Assembly: GCA_030762935.1 (NCBI GenBank)
Contig: CM060886.1
Coordinates: forward strand, 34,023,509-34,087,508
Origin: Hymenopus coronatus
Taxonomy: Eukaryota > Arthropoda > Insecta > Mantodea > Hymenopodidae
Length of the DNA: 64,000 bases
Direction of reading: 5' to 3'
The translations under genes and the position numbers were made by a program. Numbering within the stretch: the stretch's first letter is position 1; each line of letters starts with the position of its first letter. Below are positions 44,298 to 56,287 of this stretch, in pieces. The notes under the pieces were generated by a model. It did no database searches. It saw only the letters and a list, made by a program, of their open reading frames with translations, and was not told the origin of the DNA.

Positions 44298-45022
44298 TCC
44301 TATGTGTTTCATTCACATGACTTTCTCTACATCTCTGCAACAAATTTTTATTATTAAGAAGCTTATGCTTCTATTTACTTCATGTTAATCGAGAAAAACT
44401 TAGCAGAAATAGTCTTATTACTTGCCTCCTTATAAGTAGAAGTGAAATAAGGGAGTACCATAGGTTAAAGTAATACTCAAAAGCTGGTTGCTATGTGATT
44501 GAAGTTCCTTTGTATGAACAGGAGTTGACATACTCCTGTATGAGAAAAGTATAAGTTTTTTTAAAGCTGAAACCAATAACAAGGAATATTTCAACAATGA
44601 TCAACTCCAGGGAAAAAAAAATATATATGCCATAAATTGTGTGTTTTATTGTGATCTACATTTTTAGAGCAGTAAGTTTTTGTCTATATCTTGCGGTTTA
44701 CCAGTTATGCAAAATTCAATAAAACCATCCAAAATAAAGAGGTTTTTAGAGGCTATTCCCAGAAAATTCAAGATATACATTTTATTTGGCATCTAAATAT
44801 TAAATGTAACAGATTTTAATCAATATCTTTAGAACCATTTTTGAGAAAATGAAAAATTTTGAAATTTTTTCCATGTAAAGGGTTGTTTGGGGTGGGGGGA
44901 TTTTCTTGAAAATCTTCGTTTCGCATTCTTGAAAGTTACCTACCAAACTTAAATATAAATTTAAATATATAAATACGTTTGGTATTTAACGGTATTTCAG
45001 TTTTTGAGCTATGCTGTCCACA

Positions 45023-45061
<39 letters not shown>

Positions 45062-45210
45062 ACTCTCGGACCTTTAACCCAAAATGATTTTTATTTGGTT
45101 TCAGGGGACCCAAAACATGTATTTCCGGTGAAATTTAGGTATCTAGTTTTTGGGTTCAGTACAATACCTTCTGTATACACTATGTGCATAGTACATGTAG
45201 AGAAAGTAAA
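44298..45210 (-). mobile_element. Full-length HLE, type a
   Basis: 3' tip TCCTATGTGTTTCATTC; (CA)n at 45,022-45,064; palindromic end CTGTATACACTATGTGCATAG. A duplicated TAAATATAAATTTAAATATA stretch lies beside the inner palindrome. Confidence 0.9.
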
Positions 45211-45408
45211 AAGTATAGAGAATTGTTTAAAAGAATACATCATGTGTTATTGTTTACATTAGACGATTGTTCCTTGGTGTCCTCGCCGAGGCTAATCGCC
45301 TGAGTTAATGAAGATATTGTCAGAGAAGACGAGATAAAAGAGTGTGCAATATTTCTACGACTAGCTGACCAAAGCAAAGCATTTTTATTAAAATTCCAAT
45401 ACTAAAAA
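45211..45408. other. Short spacer
   Basis: No recognised feature. Confidence 0.4.
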
Positions 45409-46063
45409 TCTGATGTGTTCCATTCATATGACTTTCTCTATATCTCTGCAACAAATTATTGTTAAAAAGCCTATGGTTCTACTTACTTCATGCTAATCGA
45501 GAAACAATTAGTTGAAAATTACTTGCTTCCTTGTAAGTAGAAGTGAAATAAGGGAGTACCATAGGTTAAAGAGATAGTCAAAAGCTGGTTGCTATATGAC
45601 TGAAGTTCCTTTGTTTGTATGAACAGAGATTGTTAAATTCCTGTAGGTGAAAAGTATGCTTTTGAAAGCTGAAACCAAAAACATGGTATATCTAAAAACA
45701 ATCAACTCCACGAAAAAAAATTATATAACATAAATTGTGTGTTTTAAAGTGCTCTGCATTTGTTGTGTGGTAAGTTTTAGTCTGACTCTTACGGTTTAGC
45801 AGTTATGCAAAATTCCGTAAAATTGACTCAAATATACATTTTATTTGACAGGTAAAATATCTTTAATATACGAAATTTTAATCAAAATCGTAACAGCCAT
45901 TTTTGAGAAAATCAAAATTTTCGCAAAAAGTTCCATGTAAAGTGTGGTTTGGGATGAGGGGATTTTTCTCAAAATCTTCGTGTCGATGCTAAACTTAAAT
46001 ACCAAGTTTGGTATTTTACCAACTTTTCGTTTTTGAGTTATCGTGTTCGCAGACACACGGACT

Positions 46064-46097
<34 letters not shown>

Positions 46098-46236
46098 CAT
46101 TTTTCTGAAAATACTTTTTTTTTGGATACAGGGGACCCTAAAACATATATTTCCGGTGAAATCTCGGTATCGATTTTTTTGGTGGATTGCAATACCTTCT
46201 CTATACACTGTATATAGTACGTATAGAGAAAGTAAA
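45409..46236 (-). mobile_element. Full-length HLE, type b
   Basis: 3' tip TCTGATGTGTTCCATTCAT; about 40 bases deleted after AAAATTGACTC; perfect-looking (CA)n at 46,065-46,094; palindromic end CTCTATACACTGTATATAGTACG. Confidence 0.9.
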
Positions 46237-46685
46237 AATTAACCATTCATACTATTTCATATTTTCAAGTGAGATATAATGAGAGTATTGTTTCAAAGGT
46301 GTCATCCAATTTAGGGGCATTCACCAAACTGAAATAATTGCGTTTCAGTATCTGACCCATCTAGAGCTTAACGAAGATTCTGGGAAGATAAAGTAGCTAG
46401 AAATATTAGCAACCAAGCGGTAAGTGGGTGTTTAATGGCGCTCAACTTCTAGGCCATTAAAAACCAAGGCAGCCATATACCGACTCAAGATTTCTGCGCT
46501 TCTTTGCTTTGTGCATTAAAGTTCGGAATACATATTCTGAAAACGGGTTAAGCCACATTTGTCCTTTCTTCTGTGCTTCTCTTACTGGATTTACAAAGGC
46601 AAAAAATAAAGACTTCCTATGAATCATCATGAACTGCCAATTGTTGCTTCAGTTTCTTTTCCTGCAAGGGTGAACCCAGAATGAT
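46237..46685. other. Spacer next to LINE-2
   Basis: No recognised coding or repeat content. Confidence 0.4.
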
Positions 46686-46688
46686 ATC

Positions 46689-46727
<39 letters not shown>

Positions 46728-46728
46728 A
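46689..46728. repeat. (ATC)n / (GAT)n tail of LINE-2
   Basis: About 13 trinucleotide units directly after the LINE stop codon on the minus strand. Confidence 0.95.
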
Positions 46729-46787
46729 CAACTCTTCATGGTTTAGGAGAATTCTCCTGCCTCATGAATATTTCTTCCCATCTTTTT

Positions 46788-46886
46788 ACTGGTCTTCCTA
46801 TTGTGCTGTAGCCTAAAGGTTTATATTTGTATGACTGAAATGGAATGCGAGAGTTATCCATTCTTTGTAAATGACTTTTCCATTTT
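46788..46886 (+). repeat. ~100-bp duplication beside HLE, left copy
   Basis: ACTGGTCTTCCTATTGTGCT to GACTTTTCCATTTTT; recurs at 47,743-47,857 with a few substitutions and extra CTTTGTAAATGA units. Confidence 0.85.
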
Positions 46887-47740
46887 TACTTTCTCTATAC
46901 GCATTATGTACAGAGTGTATATGTGTACCTTTATTGCACTCCACCCAAAAATTCGATACCGAGATTTCACCGGAAATATATGTTTTAGGGTCCCCAATAT
47001 CCAAAAAAAGCATTTTCACAAAAAGGTCCCTGGGTGTGTGTGTGTGTCCGTGTGTCCGTATGTCTGTGAACACGATAACTCAGAAACGAAAAGTCGGTAA
47101 AATACCAGACTTGGTATGTAAGTTTATTATCTTCCAGGGATGCGACACGAAGATTTTGAGAAAAATCCCCCACCCCCAACTACCCTTTACATGGAACTTT
47201 TTTCGAAAATGTTGGTTTTCTTAAAAATGGCTCTAACGATTTTGATTAAAATTTCGTATATTAAAGATATTTACCTGACAAATAAAATGTATATCTTGAA
47301 TTTTCTGGGAATAACCTCTGAAGACTAATTTATTCTGGATGAATTTTACGGAATTTTGAATAAATGCTAAACCGTAAGAGATGGACAAAAACTTACTGCA
47401 CAAAAAATGTTGAGCACGTTAAAACACATAATTTATGTTATATACATTTTTTTCTTTGAGTCATCGTTTTTGAGTCATTCCTTGTTTTTGGTTTCTGCTA
47501 TGGAAAACATATTTTTCTCATATATGAATTTGTCAACTGCTTCCATACAAACAAAGGAACTTCAGTGACATAGCAACCAGCAAGGAAGAAAGCAAACATA
47601 GCAACAAGGAACCAAATAATAAGACTATTTCTGCTATTTTAGTCTGATTAACATGAAGTAAGTAGATGTATAAGCTTTTTAAGAGTAATTTGTTGCAGAG
47701 ATGTAGAGAAAGTCATGTGAATGGTACACATCAGATTTTT
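46884..47740 (+). mobile_element. Full-length HLE inside LINE-2, type b
   Basis: TTTTTACTTTCTCTATACGC start (palindrome's second half changed to GAGTGTATATGTGTACC), complete body, 3' end GATGTAGAGAAAGTC and ACACATCAG with a T-run. The same LINE segment lies on both sides. Confidence 0.92.
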
Positions 47741-47742
47741 TA

Positions 47743-47857
47743 ACTGGTCTTCCTATTGTTCTGTAGCCTAGAGGTTTATATTTGTATGGCTGAAATGGAA
47801 TGCGAGAGCAAATGACTTTGTAAATGACTTCTTTGTAAATGACTTTTCCATTTTTCT
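47743..47857 (+). repeat. ~100-bp duplication beside HLE, right copy
   Basis: ACTGGTCTTCCTATTGTTCT to GACTTTTCCATTTTT; partner of 46,788-46,886. It contains an extra internal repetition of a 13-15 base AAATGACTT unit. Confidence 0.85.
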
Positions 47858-48110
47858 CTATTTATTTGTATCTTTTCTTTTAATCCTCTCCTTATGTCTT
47901 CGTTTCTAATATGATCTTGTCTGGTACATCCTTTTACTGCTCGGAGATATTTCATTTCTGCATCTTGTATGTGGCTCCAATCTTTCTTTTTATGTGTCCA
48001 TGTCTCCGAACCATATAGTAAAACTGGAATAGCCATTGTCTTATAGAATGTGAGGTTTGTATATCCTCATAGTACAATTTGTATGGCTTTCTTTGAATGA
48101 TGATGACGAG

Positions 48111-48524
48111 AAGGAACGACAGATGGAGCTCAAGCTAAGATAAGGAGAAAGCAGCTTATGTTTGGGAAAATTCCACTAATGTATCGCATTTTTGACATCC
48201 TGCATATTCATATGTCAAGAGAATTATCAAATACGAACCATGACATAACGAACGGCGCTTTCTCTTTTAGAAGAGGAATATGACACTGGAAAATCGTTCT
48301 GTGATATGAACGAGGTTGTTGTTCTCAGGGACGTTTATTGAGTAAGCTGTGCTGAAAGAACACGGGTATAAAATATGCGAAAACATGATCGCATTACAAC
48401 GCTAACTTCTTTTCGCTGAAATACAATAGGACTTTTCTCAGCTGCTTCTTGATTTCAGACGTTTCGCTCAGCGCAAGGAATGATACTTGAAATTATATTT
48501 GGGAATAACATGTTTTAATTGTTA
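48111..48524. other. Spacer
   Basis: ATGATGATGACGAG at 48,097-48,110 may belong to LINE-2. Otherwise nothing recognised. Confidence 0.35.
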
Positions 48525-48639
48525 TTTTATCCCCATGTACAATATAGTAGTAGATAAGGTTTTACATTCCAGCTAAAAATTTGACTCTGAGTGTTCACTG
48601 GAAATACATGGTTTGAGGACCCATGAATAAAATAATAAA

Positions 48640-48765
48640 AGCGTCTCCTTAGCGCGGTGGTAGCGTTGCTGCTTGCCAAGTGGGAGACCTAGCTTCGATT
48701 CCAAGTACCGGCGTGAGGATTTTTCACCAGCTGGGAGACCTGGCGTGCACTCAGCTGTCTTTATA
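48640..48765 (+). mobile_element. SINE-A, 3' truncated, in old HLE
   Basis: GCGTCTCCTTAGCGCGGTGG head, box B variant GCTTCGATTCC and GGCGTGAGGATTTTTCACC, ending at CACTCAGCTGTC. Head-only copies like this are unusual for retroposons, which normally lose the 5' side. Confidence 0.8.
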
Positions 48766-49228
48766 GTACATTTTATGTAAGATTTTTCAATATTTTCGAT
48801 TTTCTCAAAAATTCTCTAATGATTTTGGTTAAAATATTCATATTAAAGATATGTACATGGCAAATTAAAATCTACATCTTGAATTTTTTTGATCTGAAGC
48901 TCTCTTCATTCTGGATGACTTTTGAATAACTTGTAAACCATCTGGTCATACTTTTTGTGTGTGTGCGTGCGGAATTAACCATTTTCGAGATATTCCTTAT
49001 TCTTTATTGTTTCTATTTACCCACTGAACGTTTCTTCAATGAGAAGTCGTCATTTTTTCATTGATCATTAAATAGAACGGAATTTTACATATCGATCAGC
49101 CATTGCCATCTTAAACAATTTGGTTATCGCCTTAGTCTTGTGTAATCCCCTTGAACCTACAAAAATGTGCAATAGAATCATTTCTGCTAATGTTCATGTC
49201 GATTAGCATAAAGTAGATTGGAAAAAAT

Positions 49229-50042
49229 CTGATGAGTCCCATTCACATGATTTTCTCTACATCTCTGGGACAAATTATTGTTAAAAAAGTAATGCCTCTA
49301 TTTACTTCATGCTCATCGAGAAAAAATAGCAGAAATAATCTTATTACTTGCTTCCTTGTAAGTAGCAGCGAAATAAGGAAGTACCATAGGCTAAAGTGAT
49401 AGTCAAAAGCTGGTTTCTATGTAACTAAAGTTCCTTTGTTTGCATGGACACGAGTTGAGAAGAGAGAGAAGTGTAAGTTTATTAAAGCTGAAACCAAAAA
49501 CAAGGAATACCTAAAAAACGATCACCTCCACCAAAAAAATATATATAACATAAATTGTGTGTTTTAATGTGCTCTACATTTTGTGTGTGGTAAGCTTTTG
49601 TCTATCCCTTACGGTTTAACAGTTATGCAAAAATCCGTAAAATTCATCCAGAATAAAGTAGACTTCAAAGGATATTCTCAGAAAATTCAAGATATACATA
49701 TTGTTTGTCAGGTAAATGTCTTTAATATACCATATTTTAATCAAAATCGTTAGAGTCATTTTTGAGAAAATTGAAATTTTCGAGAAAAGTTCCATGTAAA
49801 GAGTAGTTGGGGGTGGGGTATTTGCTTGAAAATCTTCGTGTTGCATCCTTGCAGTATACCAAACTTAAATACCAGACACACACGCATACAGAGGCACACA
49901 CGGACCTTTTTCCAGAAATGCTTTTTTTGGATTCAGGGGGACCCAAAACACGTATTTCCGGTGAAATCTCGGTATCGAAATTTTGGGTGGAATAGAATAC
50001 CTTCTCTATACACTATGTACATAGTACGTGTAGAGAAAGTAA
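49229..50042 (-). mobile_element. Full-length HLE nested in an old HLE
   Basis: 3' tip TCTGATGAGTCCC; type a-like; the inner palindrome has been deleted (ATACCAGACACACACGC). Palindromic end CTCTATACACTATGTACATAG perfect. Confidence 0.9.
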
Positions 50043-50115
50043 TACGTTTTTGTAAGAACAGTTTGTTACAGAATAGGTAGTGAAATACATGTGAATGTAA
50101 CACATCCTATTTTTT

Positions 50116-51208
50116 GTATATCCTAAAATTGACTGTTCAGACATCCAGATCACTCGACATCTAGTCCAAGATATCAGTGTTCCAAACAAATTTATCATGT
50201 AAGATCGATATCTCATTGGGAAAACTTTAAAAGTTACACAGTTGCCAACCAATGACCTTGCCAAGAGAACTATTTCGCGACACTCATGCCAAGAGGTTTA
50301 GATATAATGGCGCATCATTTTAAATGCACATCTGGTACTAAATACCAAATTGTACGAGGTACGTATAAGGAGGTACGAAATGCGTTGTAGATGAATTTAT
50401 ACGGAAAGACAACAGCCAGTGACCTGAAGACAATGAACCAGGTTACAGTGCTAGTTCTTGGCAATTCTTATGACTTCAATACGTGATATATCTATGTTTA
50501 TGGAAGACGATTCTGTTCAGGAGATTAAAAGTATATGAGGCACCTCTAATTAAACAAGTAACTCGCAAGTTTCCGGAAGGTATTAACGTATTCTAATGAA
50601 TATGGCATTCAATAGTTTTGTGTAGATCTTTGATTAAAGGTAAACAATTAAATTAAAGCCTCTATTTCGTATACCGACAAACAGAACTATAGATTATAGT
50701 AGTTGTGTATAAGTATTATTTCAGTAAAAGGCACAATAAAGTGCTGAAATTTAGATTCCCAGCCTTAGTTTATAGCTTACATCTGATGACAAGGAGTTAT
50801 ACATAAATATATATTGTTGCGTGCTTTATATTCTGGTTTTGCGAGCAACATGCAATACATTTAAATCTATGTTTCTCTACTGGTGGTCCAAGGACCACAG
50901 TAGGTCGCGAGAGAAGACGTGGGAATAGTTCGCGGAATGCATATACACATATTAAATATTGATTGTTTAGTTATTTATGTAAAAGATATTTAATAGTAAT
51001 ACTAATTAATGTGTTCTAAAGCATTTTACTTAATCACTTTCGAATTTAGTTGGGGGAAGACGCTGAGGAGGGTTACAACTGAAAGGGAGCATGGGCGGAA
51101 TGAAGATGGTCCATATATGGTTCAGTTACAGGCTGAGAGGGAACTAGTAATTTAAATTCACATGCTTGTTTCAAGTTTCTTAATGAGCAACACTTTTCCT
51201 TCTAGAGT
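50116..51208. other. Spacer with possible hAT-like end
   Basis: Mostly AT-rich. At 50,869-50,915 TTTCTCTACTGGTGGTCC followed by AAGGACCACAGTAGGTCGCG is reminiscent of hAT-type non-autonomous ends, but no matching opposite end was found. Short plus- and minus-strand frames lack domains. Confidence 0.3.
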
Positions 51209-51222
51209 TAATGCTAATTTTG
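51209..51222 (+). repeat. Target-site duplication of SINE-A, left
   Basis: TAATGCTAATTTTG, identical to 51,533-51,546. Confidence 0.9.
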
Positions 51223-51532
51223 GGTCGTCTCCTTAGCGCGGTGGTAGCGTGGCTGCTTGTCAAGCGGGAGACCTGGAATCGAAGCCTGCACCGACGTGGA
51301 ACATTTTCCCCCGCTAAATACCTAGCCCGGGGTGCTTTCAGTCTCGTGAGGTCCCTGGGGGGGGGGCGAGTGCCAATTGAGAGGTAGCGGCTCCAGATCG
51401 AGTAGACCGCATCATCCCTGGGAGGCTCTTGAGGCGCTGATGACGCCTTCAGACCAAAATGGGGGATGTTCTAGCAGGGTGGAGACCAAGGTCACTTCTG
51501 GACTTTCGTACCAAGGAGTTTATAATGCTAAT
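51223..51532 (+). mobile_element. SINE-A, complete
   Basis: GGTCGTCTCCTTAGCGCGG head, box A variant TAGCGTGGCTG, damaged box B (GAATCGAAGCC), GC-rich body with a G-run (GGTCCCTGGGGGGGGGG). Exact 14-bp direct repeats flank it. Its interior differs from the 26-kb copy by several indels, so it is probably older. Confidence 0.9.
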
Positions 51533-51546
51533 TTTGAGAACAAAGA
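51533..51546 (+). repeat. Target-site duplication of SINE-A, right
   Basis: TAATGCTAATTTTG, identical to 51,209-51,222. Confidence 0.9.
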
Positions 51547-52256
51547 GTGAAAATTGTCATTTCTTAAATTGTACTCGCATTTTTCTTCTGCTGACTTAGC
51601 AATTAAATTTTTTTTCAAAATCTAAATTAAGTCTATGTATATGTTCTTCGTAGCAAGAAGCATTGCTTTGTAAAAATGTGTGGCCAAGTTATTAGGAGTG
51701 CTTAAGTGCTTATTTTTAAATCTCTCCAAGTTTACAAGAAGGAATGTAAAAATATGCACGAGAACAAATCTTCAATAGACAAACTGACTAGTTTCAATGA
51801 TAATCTCCATCTACAGACTGTTAGAGATATAAGATATTTGTATCGTTAATTAAGAACAGTGTAATAAGGCACATTACATCAATATTTGAATCATTTAAGG
51901 TTAGTTTGTTTCCATGTTATCAGAACTTCTGAATAGGTGTGGCATACACAAGACATGCATTTTTTGTTTTCCCTGAGACCGCGAGTGGGCGGGCTTCGCT
52001 ATAACGAATGTTGCATGGTAACTAAGTTTGAATGCTTTCTGCAAGGGCAATGACCCAACAGTATCTAGGCAGATCATTCATTGGGAAATGAAAACGTGGA
52101 AGTAAAACGGATAGCTTATACTGACAGGGGTTGTTCATTTTGTCGCGCACCTAAGACCATGCAAAACACATCAGGTAGGAAATTATGTGATAGTTTGTAG
52201 GAAATCTGTTTGATTAAAAGATAGTTTGTAGGAAATATGTTTTATTACAGATAATT
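51547..52256. other. AT-rich spacer
   Basis: A short local duplication AAAAGATAGTTTGTAGGAAAT-like occurs at 52,190-52,240. Otherwise nothing recognised. Confidence 0.4.
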
Positions 52257-52330
52257 AGATAGCCAGATAGATAGATAGATAGAGAGAGGGAGGGGAGAGA
52301 GAGAGGAGAGAGAGAGGGAGAGAGAGAGAA
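52257..52330. repeat. GATA/GAGA microsatellite
   Basis: GATA units grading into GAGAGG units. A smaller GAGA patch is at 52,610-52,637. Confidence 0.95.
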
Positions 52331-52931
52331 TCTACTGTAAGGAAGTCGAAACACATTAAGGTACAATTTATCAAAATATCTGTATCTCTTAAATACCTGC
52401 AAGTAGTACACTATTAAATATTAATATATTCTAAGAGTTACAGAAATAAATTTTTCGAACTAATGCAAATAAGACCTAAACAGCCATGTTCTTTCCCTTC
52501 AATCCGATTGAAATTACATTCCAAAATATCTGAAAGCACTAGAGTGAGAGAGGAAATATCTCAAAAGAAGATGGGGCATATGTGTGACAAGCAGATGGTT
52601 TGAGGATAAAGAGGGAGAGAGAAAGTAAGAGAGAGACATCTTATTTGTACAAAGTTAATATCACATAGCTTTCCTTTAACGCATATGTGTTTCTTGGTTA
52701 ATTGCAAGTCAAAAGGGATGCACGAGTGCTATTCCTGTATCTTCTCAGTGGAACCAAGTGCATGTTGCGATGTTTCCATAATCGGATTTGAATTTCTAGT
52801 TCGTGAGTTCGACACTATACGCCATGGTGACGAGGGTTCAGCTCTTCGTCCATAGATGGCACTGTAGGACGAAATCATAACTTGCGGACACGAAATGGCG
52901 GAAAATGTTGCACAGAAATATTTTTCTTTCA
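52331..52931. other. Spacer
   Basis: No gene recognised; the 75-aa minus frame (52,729-52,956) overlaps SINE-C and has no domain. Confidence 0.4.
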
Positions 52932-53080
52932 AGGTATGGTGTTCTTTTACGTGCAAAGAAATATTACACCACTGGCTTTACTTGTCTTCCGAAGGAAACC
53001 ATGTTAACCCTCCCAGATTTACCTGCAATCTTGGGATTTAAAGTCTAGCATGGTAATCTCTATACAACGGAAGCCACTGA
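52932..53080 (-). mobile_element. SINE-C, partial and decayed
   Basis: GTGTTCTTTTACGTGC, GGCTTTACTTGTCTTCC, GAAGGAAACCATG and AGCATGGTAATC align with the head half of the copies at 18.7 and 28.4 kb. Confidence 0.7.
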
Positions 53081-53727
53081 CTGTTTTGACAACCGATTGT
53101 TTTTATATCGGTACATCGAAAACAATTATTCAAATATGATTTTTGTTAATTTTTCGATGAGTTCATTCACCAATTTCAAGACCATCCGTAAAGGAGTTTT
53201 ACCTATTATTCTAGTCAGTCATTACATTTGCAGTTTTGCATTTCTTAATACTTATTTGAATCATTTTCAGTCTTTTGTGCAATGCAAATCCACACTTGCA
53301 TTTGGAAACAGAGAAAGCCTTCTACCGCAACTAACAGAAAGTGTTAATGCTTGGGCTACTACATGACTGTAATTAATGCCCATTGTTCGGTGAAACTCTC
53401 TCCGTTTTATTTTAAACTATAAGCCACATCCATGACCCCATTGTTGATTAGTTTGTAAGTAGTAATCGGCAACAAAAGTGGAGGCCGCAGATTCGAGTCA
53501 TCCTTGGGTGTCTACGTGAGCTAGGTGTGTAAGGAGGGTTGGAAGGTGAGGTATGCAAATATAGACGCTTCTGGTGAACAGGCCATGATTAAACGTTTTC
53601 AAATATCCTGAAGTCTGTAAAATGTAATTATATCTCATTTTCAGAGTCAATTATTCTTATTCAAACCATATAGAAGGATGCAATCAGATATGTCTCTGTT
53701 GATCCCTTCCATACTTCTTGATCAACT
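53081..53727. other. Spacer with weak box B motif
   Basis: GCAGATTCGAGTCATCC near 53,487 resembles a tRNA box B, but no paired box A is convincing. The 89-aa frame at 53,097-53,366 has no recognised domain. Confidence 0.35.
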
Positions 53728-54723
53728 GTTATTTTCTCTACAGGTACTATGAAGGTATTTTAATGCACCCAAAATTCGATATCGAGATTTCACCGGAAAT
53801 ACATGTTTTTGGACATCCAAAAAAATCTGAGTCATCCATTCACATGGCTTCCTCTACATATCTGCAACAAATTATTTTTAAAAGGCTTATGCTTCCTTTT
53901 ACTTCATGCTAATCAAGAAAAATTAGCAGAAATAGTCTTATTACTTACTTCCATACAAGTAGAAGGGAAAAAAGGGAGCGGCAAAGGCTAAAGTATTAGT
54001 TAAAAGCTTGTTGCCATGTGATTGAAGTTCCTTTGTTTCTATAGACAGGGGTAGATAACTTCCCGTAAGCTTAACCCAGTAACAAGGAATGTCTAAAAAA
54101 CGATCCACTCCAAGAAAAAAATGTATATACTTTAAATTGTGTGTTTTAAGAAGCTCTACATTTTCTCTTATGTAAGCTTTTGTGTATCTCTTAGGATTTT
54201 CTCGAAAATGGTTCTAACGATTTTGATTAAAATATCATATATTAAATATATTTACCTGACAAATAAAATGTATAAGTTGAGTTTTCTGGAACTAGCCTGT
54301 GAAGACTATTTTATTCTAGATGAATTTTACGAAAATGTGCATAACAGGTAAAGCGTAAGAGATAGACAAACATTTCTTGCACAAAAAATATATGTTATAT
54401 GAACTTTTTTCTTGGAGTTGACCGTTTTTAAGGTATTCCTTGCAATTGATTTCAGTTTTAAAATACTTAGTACTTTTCTCACACAAGAAGTTGTCAAAGA
54501 ATCAGATTTCTATACCATAGCAACCACATTTTAAAACACTTGACTGTCGGTTTAGCCTAGTGCATCCCTTCATTTCCCTTCTACTTATAAGAAACTAAGT
54601 AATAAAACCGTTTCTGCTAATGTTTCTCTTGATTAGCATGAAGTAGATAGAAGAATAAACTTATTAACAATAATTTATTAGAGATGTAGAGTAAGTCATG
54701 TGGATGAGGCACATCAGATTTCT
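53728..54723 (+). mobile_element. HLE (host) with an opposite HLE piece in its middle
   Basis: 53,728-53,821 carries a shortened palindrome and CACCCAAAATTCGATATCGAG. 54,196-54,723 resumes ATTTTCTCGAAAATGG and ends GATGTAGAGTAAGTCATGTG with CACATCAG. The microsatellite, inner palindrome and C-rich box are missing where the other piece sits. Confidence 0.78.
53822..54195 (-). mobile_element. HLE 3' portion inserted in the host above
   Basis: Plus-strand TCTGAGTCATCCATTCAC through GTAAGCTTTTGTGTATCTCTTAGG; the palindromic half is absent. Confidence 0.8.
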
Positions 54724-55335
54724 CAAGTGATTTCCCCCCTTCTTGAATGCAGTTCTTTCAAATGGGTTCTTTGGTATCGTGTTATTATCTGCGCATCATT
54801 GCAATATGCCTGGAAGCTTTTTTGCTCGGGATTAGGGACCATAATAATTTATTCCGTGGGTAAGTGCAGACAGAACTTTAGGAATGTTTTTTTGCTCACA
54901 TCTGAGCTTAAAGGAATACCTTTCTTGCTGATTTGCGATACTTTGAAGAAGGATAATGAACAAACGATCAAGTGGAAAGGCAGTTGGTTGCACACCCGCA
55001 TAATTTCTCTTGCAACAAGAGATGTTTCGTCACAAGTCAACGCACTGTCGCACGACGGGTGTATGTATGCCCATGTAGACTCAAGGACAAAAGGAATCTC
55101 CCATGCAGAACAGCTACTAAAATGTCTGTGCTTCTGTGGAGTCCCAAAATGCATACAGGGCATCTAGCGTACATTTGAGCAAAGTTCAGGAGAAATGAAG
55201 ACGCTATATAATCATCAAGATATGCATTTAGTTTTCATCTAGTTGGATACAAGATGTGTAGACATGTATGGAAAGCTGTTAATTACTAACTAAAGGGATA
55301 GGTTAATGTAATAGTGACGCCATTGAATGAAAAAA
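54724..55335. other. Spacer with a 155-aa frame of doubtful meaning
   Basis: A plus-strand frame (54,700-55,167) begins in the HLE 3' end and shows no domain I recognise. A 104-aa antisense frame overlaps it. 54,960-55,150 is more GC-rich. It may be an unrecognised repeat or degraded exon. Confidence 0.3.
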
Positions 55336-56202
55336 TCTGATGTGTTCCATTCACATGACTTTCTCTACATCTCTGTAACAAATTATTGTTAAAAAGCTTA
55401 TGCTTCTACCTACTTCATGCTAATCGAGAAAAAATTAGCAGAAGTAGTCTTATTTCTTGCTTACTTGTATGTAGAAGCGAAATAAGGGAGTAGCATAGGT
55501 TAAAGTGATAGTAAAAAGCTGGTTGCTACGTGACTGAAGTTTCTTTGTTTGTATGGACAGGAATTGCCAAATTCCAGTATGAGAAAAATACAAGTTTTTC
55601 AAAGCTGAAATCAAAAACAAGGAATATCTAAAAAAAGATCAACTCCACGAAAAAAAATACAAAATTGTGTGTTTTAATATGCTCTACGCTTTTGTGTGGT
55701 AAGTTTTTGTCCATCTCTTACGGTTTAGCAGTTATGCAAAATTCCGTAACATTCATCCAGAATAAAGTAGTCTTCAGAGACTATTCCCAGAAAATTCAAG
55801 ATATACATTTTATTTGTCAGATAAACATCTTTAATATACGATATTTTAATCAAAATCGTTAGACCCATTTTTAAGAAAATAAAAATTTTCTAAAAAAGTT
55901 CCATGTAAAGGTTAGTTGGGGGTGGGGGGATTTTCTTGAAAATCTTCGTGTCGTATACTTGAAAGATACCAAACTTAAATACCAAGTTTAGTATTCAATG
56001 GTCTTTTCGTTTTTGAGGTATGCTGTCCAGAGACACACACATACTCGCACACACACGGACCTTTTTCCAAAGATGTTTTTTTTTTTTTTAATTCAGGGGG
56101 ACCCAAACTATGTATTTCCATTGAAATCTCGGTATCGAATTTTCGGGTGCGATTAATATCTTCTCTATACACTATGTACATAGTACGTGTAGATAAAGTA
56201 AA
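55336..56202 (-). mobile_element. Full-length HLE, type a
   Basis: 3' tip TCTGATGTGTTCCATTCAC; complete body; (CA) tract short; palindromic end CTCTATACACTATGTACATAG intact. It is one of the least diverged copies. Confidence 0.92.
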
Positions 56203-56287
56203 CATAGTAAAAGCGTTGTTTTGGATTGTATTAAAATCTAATTAACGCTTGCAAAGGAAACAGTTTTTGAAAGTGATTTATTTTTTG

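Larger units (their letters stand above)
46686..48110 (-). pseudogene. LINE-2: non-LTR retrotransposon C-terminal fragment split by an HLE
   Basis: Minus-strand reading from 48,110: LTFYKTMAIPVLLYGSETW, KYLRAVKGCTRQDHIRNEDI, then NREKWKSHLQR near the HLE. Beyond the HLE the last codons read RMDNSRIPFQ, YKPLGYSTIGRPVKRWEE, ending SPKP and a stop at 46,736-46,738. The 3' end carries a (GAT)n tail (46,689-46,728), a tail type seen in some arthropod LINEs. It is the same general protein type as LINE-1 but better preserved. About 100 bp of coding sequence occur on both sides of the HLE. It lacks the RT catalytic core, so it is a dead 5'-truncated copy. Confidence 0.88.
48525..50115 (+). mobile_element. 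Old HLE (host) hit by SINE-A and by a reverse HLE
   Basis: Three host pieces: 48,525-48,639 (degraded palindrome, CTAAAAATTTGACTCTGAG), 48,766-49,228 (ATTTTCTCAAAAATTCTC to GATTAGCATAAAGTAGATTGG) and 50,043-50,115 (TACGTTTTTGTAAGAAC to GTGAATG, ACACATCC). The host is more diverged than the element inserted in it. Confidence 0.8.

Noticed and set aside
50869..50915. hAT-type MITE
   Set aside because: One end resembles hAT-derived repeats, but no opposite inverted end or 8-bp target duplication was found.
54700..55167. 155-aa plus-strand open frame
   Set aside because: It starts within an HLE 3' end, has no recognisable domain and overlaps a 104-aa antisense frame; not enough to call a gene.
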